DNA from: Lachnospiraceae bacterium UBA7202
GTDB lineage: Bacteria > Bacillota > Clostridia > Lachnospirales > Lachnospiraceae
Reading direction: 5' to 3'
NCBI GenBank assembly: GCA_002490705.1
Contig: DKUO01000054.1
Location: forward strand, 1-34,967
Length of the DNA: 34,967 nt
Part shown: piece after piece, positions 31,102-34,967 of the stretch
Position numbering within the stretch: the first letter of the stretch is position 1
Layout: every line of letters starts with the position of its first letter
Translations under genes and position numbers: made by a program
Notes under the pieces: model-generated
The model's database searches: none
What the model was told of the DNA's origin: nothing
Seen by the model: only the letters and a program-made list of their open reading frames with translations

Positions 31102-31881
31102 ATGAATATTTTAGACCAGCTGGCGGATTATGCCAGATACCGGACAGAGCAGGCGAAAAAGACAGTTCCGCTGTCGGCAGTCAGGGAGCGGGCGTTAACT
31201 ATGCCAAAAGGCGGATTCTCTTTTGAACGGGCATTACAGAAACCGGGCCTCTCCTTTATCTGCGAGTGCAAGAAAGCGTCGCCCTCCAAGGGGCTGATCG
31301 CGCCGGATTTCCCCTATTTACAGATCGCAAAAGAGTACGAGGCGGCGGGGGCGGACTGTATCTCGGTGCTGACGGAGCCGAAATGGTTTCTGGGAAACGA
31401 CGCTTATTTGCGGGAAATTGCAGAGGCGGTTTCGATCCCCTGTCTGCGCAAGGATTTTACGGTGGATGCGTATATGATTTATGAGGCGAAGCTGCTTGGT
31501 GCGTCGGCGGTGCTCCTGATCTGCGCGATCTTAAGTGAGGCGCAGATGAAAGAGTATCTGGCGGTCTGCGAGACGCTGGGGCTGTCCGCGCTGGTGGAAG
31601 CTCACGACGAGGCGGAGGTAGAGAAGGCGCTTTCGACGGGCGCCCGCATGATCGGCGTGAATAATCGTAACCTGAAGGATTTCACAGTGGATACGGAGAA
31701 CAGCCGCAGACTCAGAAGCATGATTCCGAAGGGCACGCTTTTTGTCTCCGAGAGCGGCGTGAGCGGCCCGGAGGATGTGGAGCGGCTCGCGCAGATCGGG
31801 GCGGACGCGGTGTTAGTCGGGGAGGCGCTGATGCGGGCGGCAGATAAGAAACAGGCGCTATCCGAACTGCGGGGAAAATGA
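31102..31881 (+). CDS. trpC: Indole-3-glycerol phosphate synthase
   Basis: A 259-residue TIM-barrel enzyme that closes the indole ring from carboxyphenylaminodeoxyribulose phosphate. Seen motifs are ECKKASPSKGLI with the catalytic Lys, SVLTEPKWFLG, LRKDFTVDAYMIYEA, GVNNRNLKDFTVD, VSESGVSG and VGEALMRA, all conserved. Strong GGAGGTGA ribosome binding site. The stop codon overlaps the trpF start (ATGA), giving coupled translation. Not fused to trpF. Confidence 0.97.
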   Translation: MNILDQLADYARYRTEQAKKTVPLSAVRERALTMPKGGFSFERALQKPGLSFICECKKASPSKGLIAPDFPYLQIAKEYEAAGADCISVLTEPKWFLGNDAYLREIAEAVSIPCLRKDFTVDAYMIYEAKLLGASAVLLICAILSEAQMKEYLAVCETLGLSALVEAHDEAEVEKALSTGARMIGVNNRNLKDFTVDTENSRRLRSMIPKGTLFVSESGVSGPEDVERLAQIGADAVLVGEALMRAADKKQALSELRGK

Positions 31882-32618
31882 TAATGGAAGGAAAGAAAAC
31901 AAAAATTAAACTCTGCGGACTGACCCGCCTCTGCAACATAGAGGTTGTAAACGACCTCCGGCCGGAGTACATCGGCTTCGTTTTCGCTCCGAAAAGCAGA
32001 CGTTTTGTGTCTCCCGAACAGGCCGTCGCGTTAAAAAAGGCGCTTTCTCCGGAAATTCTTGCGGTGGGGGTGTTTGTGGACGGACAGATGGAACAGATCG
32101 CGGCCCTGCTTTCGGCGGGTATCATTGATATCGCCCAGCTTCATGGCGGGGAGGACGAGGCCTACATCGGGCGGCTGCGGGCGTGCACGGACAAACCGAT
32201 TATCAAAGCCTTTCGTGTTGACAGCGAGGCGGATCTTTACAGGGCGCAGGAGAGCACGGCGGACTATGTGCTTCTGGACTCTGGGAGCGGCGGCACGGGG
32301 ACGGCTTTTGACCGGGAACTGCTCACAAAGATAGACCGGCCCTATTTTCTGGCCGGCGGCCTCACGGTATCGTCGGTGGCGGAGGCGGTGGAGCGATGGC
32401 GGCCCTACGCGGTGGACGTCAGTTCCGGCATTGAGACAGACGGGAAGAAGGACCCGGAGAAGATGCGGCGGTTTGTAGGGTGTGTGAGAAGTACTTCTAA
32501 AGACGTTCCGCCATTGGACGGAACGCCAAGAAGTACTAAATCTCACACTGGAGAATGTCTGGAAAGCGACATTCTCCGCACGGAAAAGATCAAATACAGG
32601 AAAGGTGAAAAGATATGA
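31878..32618 (+). CDS. trpF: Phosphoribosylanthranilate isomerase with extra C-terminus
   Basis: A 246-residue TIM-barrel isomerase of tryptophan synthesis. Core motifs are KLCGLTR (catalytic Cys), GFVFAPKSRR, QLHGGEDE, LLDSGSGGTGTAFD, FLAGGLT and VDVSSGIET with the catalytic Asp. The core ends near residue 202 (MRRFVGCVRS), as usual for TrpF. About 43 more residues follow, of which the first 32 are encoded by a palindromic DNA insert at 32482-32577; this extension has no counterpart I know. Start overlaps the trpC stop, and the stop overlaps the trpB start, both as ATGA, so the insert did not break coupling. An alternative start at 31884 is possible. The extension is probably disordered and tolerated. 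Confidence 0.93.
   Translation: MIMEGKKTKIKLCGLTRLCNIEVVNDLRPEYIGFVFAPKSRRFVSPEQAVALKKALSPEILAVGVFVDGQMEQIAALLSAGIIDIAQLHGGEDEAYIGRLRACTDKPIIKAFRVDSEADLYRAQESTADYVLLDSGSGGTGTAFDRELLTKIDRPYFLAGGLTVSSVAEAVERWRPYAVDVSSGIETDGKKDPEKMRRFVGCVRSTSKDVPPLDGTPRSTKSHTGECLESDILRTEKIKYRKGEKI
32482..32577. repeat. Palindromic insert in trpF, two hairpins
   Basis: Hairpin one (32482-32548): GTGTGAGA/TCTCACAC, AGTACTTCT/AGAAGTACT and CGTTCCG/CGGAACG are stacked arms with short bulges and an 8-base centre. Hairpin two: GGAGAATGTC (32550-32559) pairs perfectly with GACATTCTCC (32568-32577). Together they span 96 bp, exactly 32 codons, in frame with trpF. It looks like a mobile palindromic element of the kind known to enter coding ends. 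Confidence 0.85.
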
Positions 32619-33805
32619 CGAATCAGAATGGACGTTTCGGCATTCACGGGGGACAGTACATTCCCGAGACGTTAATGAATGCGGTGATCGAACTGGAGGA
32701 GGCCTACAATCATTTCAAGGATGACCCGGCCTTCAACGAGGAGCTTACGGCTCTGCTGAATGACTATGCGGGCAGGCCCTCGAGACTTTATTTTGCAAAG
32801 AAAATGACGGAGGATCTGGGCGGCGCCAAGATTTATTTGAAAAGAGAGGATTTGAACCACACCGGGGCGCACAAGATCAACAACGTGCTGGGGCAGGCCC
32901 TGCTCGCTAAGAAGATGGGGAAAACCCGACTGATTGCGGAGACAGGCGCTGGTCAGCACGGGGTTGCCACGGCCACAGCGGCGGCGCTTTTGAATATGGA
33001 GTGTGTGGTGTTTATGGGGGAGGAGGATACGATCAGGCAGGCCCTCAACGTGTATCGGATGCGGCTTCTGGGGGCGGAGGTCATTCCTGTGAAATCGGGG
33101 ACGGCAACCTTGAAGGACGCGGTGTCCGAGGCCATGAGAGAGTGGACCTCCCGCATTGCGGACACCCATTATTGTCTCGGCTCGGTGATGGGGCCCCATC
33201 CTTTTCCCACCATCGTAAGGGATTTTCAGGCGGTCATATCCAGAGAAATCAGGGCGCAGATTTTGGAGAAGGAGGGGAAGCTTCCCGATGCGGTGATTGC
33301 CTGTGTGGGCGGCGGCTCCAATGCCATCGGCACCTTCTATCATTTTATAGAAGACAAGAGCGTGCGGCTGATTGGCTGTGAGGCGGCAGGCAGGGGGATT
33401 GACACCTTCGAGACGGCGGCTACCGTCAATACAGGGAAAGTGGGGATTTTCCACGGTATGAAGTCCTATTTCTGTCAGGATGAGTACGGGCAGATCGCGC
33501 CGGTCTATTCTATTTCCGCCGGACTCGATTATCCGGGCATCGGGCCGGAACATGCACATCTTCACGATATCGGGCGGGCGGAGTATGTGCCTGTCACCGA
33601 TGAGGAGGCGGTGGAGGCATTTGAGTATCTGTCAAGGACGGAGGGCATCATTCCGGCAATCGAGTCGGCCCACGCGGTAGCATACGCAGAAAAGATTGCG
33701 CCGGACATGGGGAAGGATCAGATCATCGTGATCACGATCTCCGGCAGGGGAGATAAGGACTGCGCCGCCATTGCGCGTTACAGAGGGGAGGATATTCATG
33801 ACTAG
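32615..33805 (+). CDS. trpB: Tryptophan synthase beta chain
   Basis: A 396-residue PLP enzyme that joins indole and serine to give tryptophan. The PLP lysine is Lys87 in HTGAHKINN. Other signs are AETGAGQHGVATATAAALL, GSVMGPHPFP, ACVGGGSNAIGTF (phosphate loop), the SAGLDYPGIGPEH segment and the C-terminal TISGRGDKD. Classic TrpB1 length and motifs, so it should partner TrpA with an indole tunnel. Start overlaps the trpF stop; the AAAGG site lies inside trpF. Its end overlaps trpA by eight bases. Confidence 0.97.
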   Translation: MTNQNGRFGIHGGQYIPETLMNAVIELEEAYNHFKDDPAFNEELTALLNDYAGRPSRLYFAKKMTEDLGGAKIYLKREDLNHTGAHKINNVLGQALLAKKMGKTRLIAETGAGQHGVATATAAALLNMECVVFMGEEDTIRQALNVYRMRLLGAEVIPVKSGTATLKDAVSEAMREWTSRIADTHYCLGSVMGPHPFPTIVRDFQAVISREIRAQILEKEGKLPDAVIACVGGGSNAIGTFYHFIEDKSVRLIGCEAAGRGIDTFETAATVNTGKVGIFHGMKSYFCQDEYGQIAPVYSISAGLDYPGIGPEHAHLHDIGRAEYVPVTDEEAVEAFEYLSRTEGIIPAIESAHAVAYAEKIAPDMGKDQIIVITISGRGDKDCAAIARYRGEDIHD

Positions 33806-34580
33806 GATAGCGTCAGCTTTTGAAAAGAAAAAGGCTTTTATCGCCTTTTTGACTTGCGGAGACCCGGATCTTGCCACAACAGCGGCCTGTGTGCGGGCAG
33901 CAGTGGAAAACGGAGCGGCTTTGATCGAACTGGGGATTCCCTTTTCTGACCCCACGGCGGAGGGGCCGGTGATTCAGGGAGCCAATCTGCGGGCATTGAC
34001 CGGAGGAGTCACAACTGATAAGATATTCGATATGGTAAGAGAACTCAGAAAGGACGTAAGTGTGCCGATGGTGTTTATGACTTACGCCAATGTGGTGTTC
34101 TCCTACGGAGCGGAGCGGTTTTTCGGGGCATGTAAGGAGATCGGCATGGACGGGGTGATCCTGCCTGATCTGCCCTATGAGGAGAAGGAGGAGTTTTTGT
34201 CTGTCGCCCACAAGTATGGTGTAGACCTGATTTCCCTGATTGCACCCACCTCCGAGAACCGCATCGCTATGATCGCGAAGGAGGCGGAGGGCTTTCTCTA
34301 CATCGTGTCGAGCCTTGGCGTGACCGGCACGAGAAGCGAGATTAAGACGGACCTAAAGTCGATTGTGGAGGTGGTCAGGCAGAATACGGATATTCCCTGT
34401 GCCATCGGCTTCGGCATTTCCACGCCGGAACAGGCGGCAAAGATGGCGGAGATTTCCGACGGCGCCATCGTGGGCTCTGCCATTGTGAAGATCATCGAGA
34501 AATACGGAAGCGAGGCCGCGCCTCATGTGGGAGAATATGTGCGGGAGATGACGGCGGGGCTGAACGGTTATAAATTTTAA
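33798..34580 (+). CDS. trpA: Tryptophan synthase alpha chain
   Basis: A 260-residue TIM-barrel protein that cleaves indole-3-glycerol phosphate and passes indole to TrpB. The catalytic Glu44 is in IELGIPFSDP. The second catalytic acid, Asp60 in the E. coli enzyme, is Glu55 here (DPTAEGPVIQGAN). Further motifs are LPDLPYEE, SSLGVTGTR and GFGIS. The ATG at 33798 has GGGGAGGA in front and overlaps the end of trpB; an earlier TTG in frame is rejected. Last gene of the operon; no clear terminator was found downstream. Confidence 0.96.
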   Translation: MTRIASAFEKKKAFIAFLTCGDPDLATTAACVRAAVENGAALIELGIPFSDPTAEGPVIQGANLRALTGGVTTDKIFDMVRELRKDVSVPMVFMTYANVVFSYGAERFFGACKEIGMDGVILPDLPYEEKEEFLSVAHKYGVDLISLIAPTSENRIAMIAKEAEGFLYIVSSLGVTGTRSEIKTDLKSIVEVVRQNTDIPCAIGFGISTPEQAAKMAEISDGAIVGSAIVKIIEKYGSEAAPHVGEYVREMTAGLNGYKF

Positions 34581-34607
34581 GAACAAGCTGATTATCAGGA
34601 AAAACAG

Positions 34608-34637
34608 TTGTCAATAATTGCTGCATAATGCTATAGT
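34608..34637 (+). promoter_or_regulatory. Possible promoter of the last gene
   Basis: TTGTCA (34608-34613), 18 bp, TATAGT (34632-34637) preceded by TGC as an extended -10. It lies about 130 bases before the start of the partial gene in an A+T-rich gap. Confidence 0.5.
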
Positions 34638-34767
34638 TAAATAGATTATTAAAATTTTTTGTACTGTAGAAATAATATATAGTAGGAAATGTTTAATAAG
34701 ACACAAGATATAATAACTGGACGACCTGTACCCAAAAACGTATCGTTCAACAAAAGGGGCGGATGAA

Positions 34768-34967
34768 ATGAAATATAAAATCAATATACTGGATTTAGTA
34801 TTGTCGATTATCCTAGCGCTAGGTTTTACATGTGCGAGCCGAATTCATTATACTTGTTTTGGGGGGGGGAATTATGTCGGTGATTTTGGAGTAAGTGGAA
34901 TTATACTAGCAATTTTGATATTTATAGTGATGCTGTTTGTGATACCTAGTATGTTGCAAAATAAATA
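34768..34967 (+). CDS. Partial membrane protein, cut by the window end
   Basis: An open frame starting at ATG 34768, with AAAGGGGCGG upstream, running to the window edge without a stop (66 codons visible). The visible part has one hydrophobic segment at about 8-24 (LDLVLSIILALGFTC) and a second at about 44-61 (GIILAILIFIVMLFVIP), with a short outer loop between. That is the opening of a polytopic membrane protein; no family can be named. Codons 32-34 are three GGG triplets forming a nine-G tract (34861-34869). The gene is A+T-rich compared with the trp operon. Confidence 0.6.
   Translation, partial: MKYKINILDLVLSIILALGFTCASRIHYTCFGGGNYVGDFGVSGIILAILIFIVMLFVIPSMLQNK

Noticed and set aside
32672..33565. 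297-codon minus-strand frame opposite trpB
   Set aside because: Shadow of trpB; Arg/His-rich product typical of reversed coding sequence.

Overview
The window looks like chromosomal DNA from a Gram-positive gut-type Clostridia, most likely Lachnospiraceae. The grounds are a Trp-type T-box riboswitch in front of a complete trpEGDCFBA operon, a single-chain PurL of about 1,280 residues, strong GGAGG ribosome binding sites, sigma-A promoters with 17-bp spacers, a B. subtilis-type LexA box, and a DUF4143 ATPase. There is no rRNA, tRNA, CRISPR array or transposase. The assignment rests on gene content and family recognition only; no database search was possible.

Layout. 1-613: repeat-rich DNA with a long hairpin and an array of 13-bp CCCTCA units. 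614-2393: an A+T-rich islet with an antitoxin/PIN toxin pair, a terminator and a DUF4238 protein. 2447-3709: DNA repair, with a family 4 uracil-DNA glycosylase and a DEDDh exonuclease whose promoter carries a LexA-type box. 3784-9971: envelope and sensing genes, namely an anchored protein, a D-Ala-D-Ala carboxypeptidase, a leucine-rich-repeat protein and a chemotaxis receptor. 9979-11311 (minus): a lipoprotein and a secreted ComEC-like metallo-beta-lactamase protein. 11507-13238: a LacI regulator and a secreted Cys/His-rich protein with three 38-residue repeats and a His-rich heptad tail. 13497-16662: an unassigned 612-residue protein, a zinc ribbon and a GH53 galactanase in one operon. 16799-18100: an OFA-type MFS transporter. 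18294-20552 (minus): a 752-residue protein with a cyclic-nucleotide-binding-like domain and no recognised output domain. 20859-25904: a small unknown protein, a TetR regulator and purL. 26051-27560: a 33-bp-period repeat and a DUF4143 ATPase. 27578-34580: promoter, T-box and trp operon. 34768-end: a truncated membrane protein with a nine-G tract in its coding region.

How it works together. The trp operon is the best understood block. Uncharged tRNA-Trp should stabilise the antiterminator and let transcription into seven genes that convert chorismate to tryptophan; several are joined by start/stop overlaps. The trpF end carries a 96-bp in-frame palindromic insert yet keeps its overlap with trpB. 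The SOS-like site suggests damage-inducible expression of the exonuclease. The 612-residue protein, zinc ribbon and galactanase lack signal peptides, so this operon probably works on imported galactose-containing material.

The least explained items are the Cys/His-rich secreted protein, the cyclic-nucleotide-domain protein, the unassigned protein next to GH53, and the three repeat families (13-bp array, 33-bp array, trpF palindromes).
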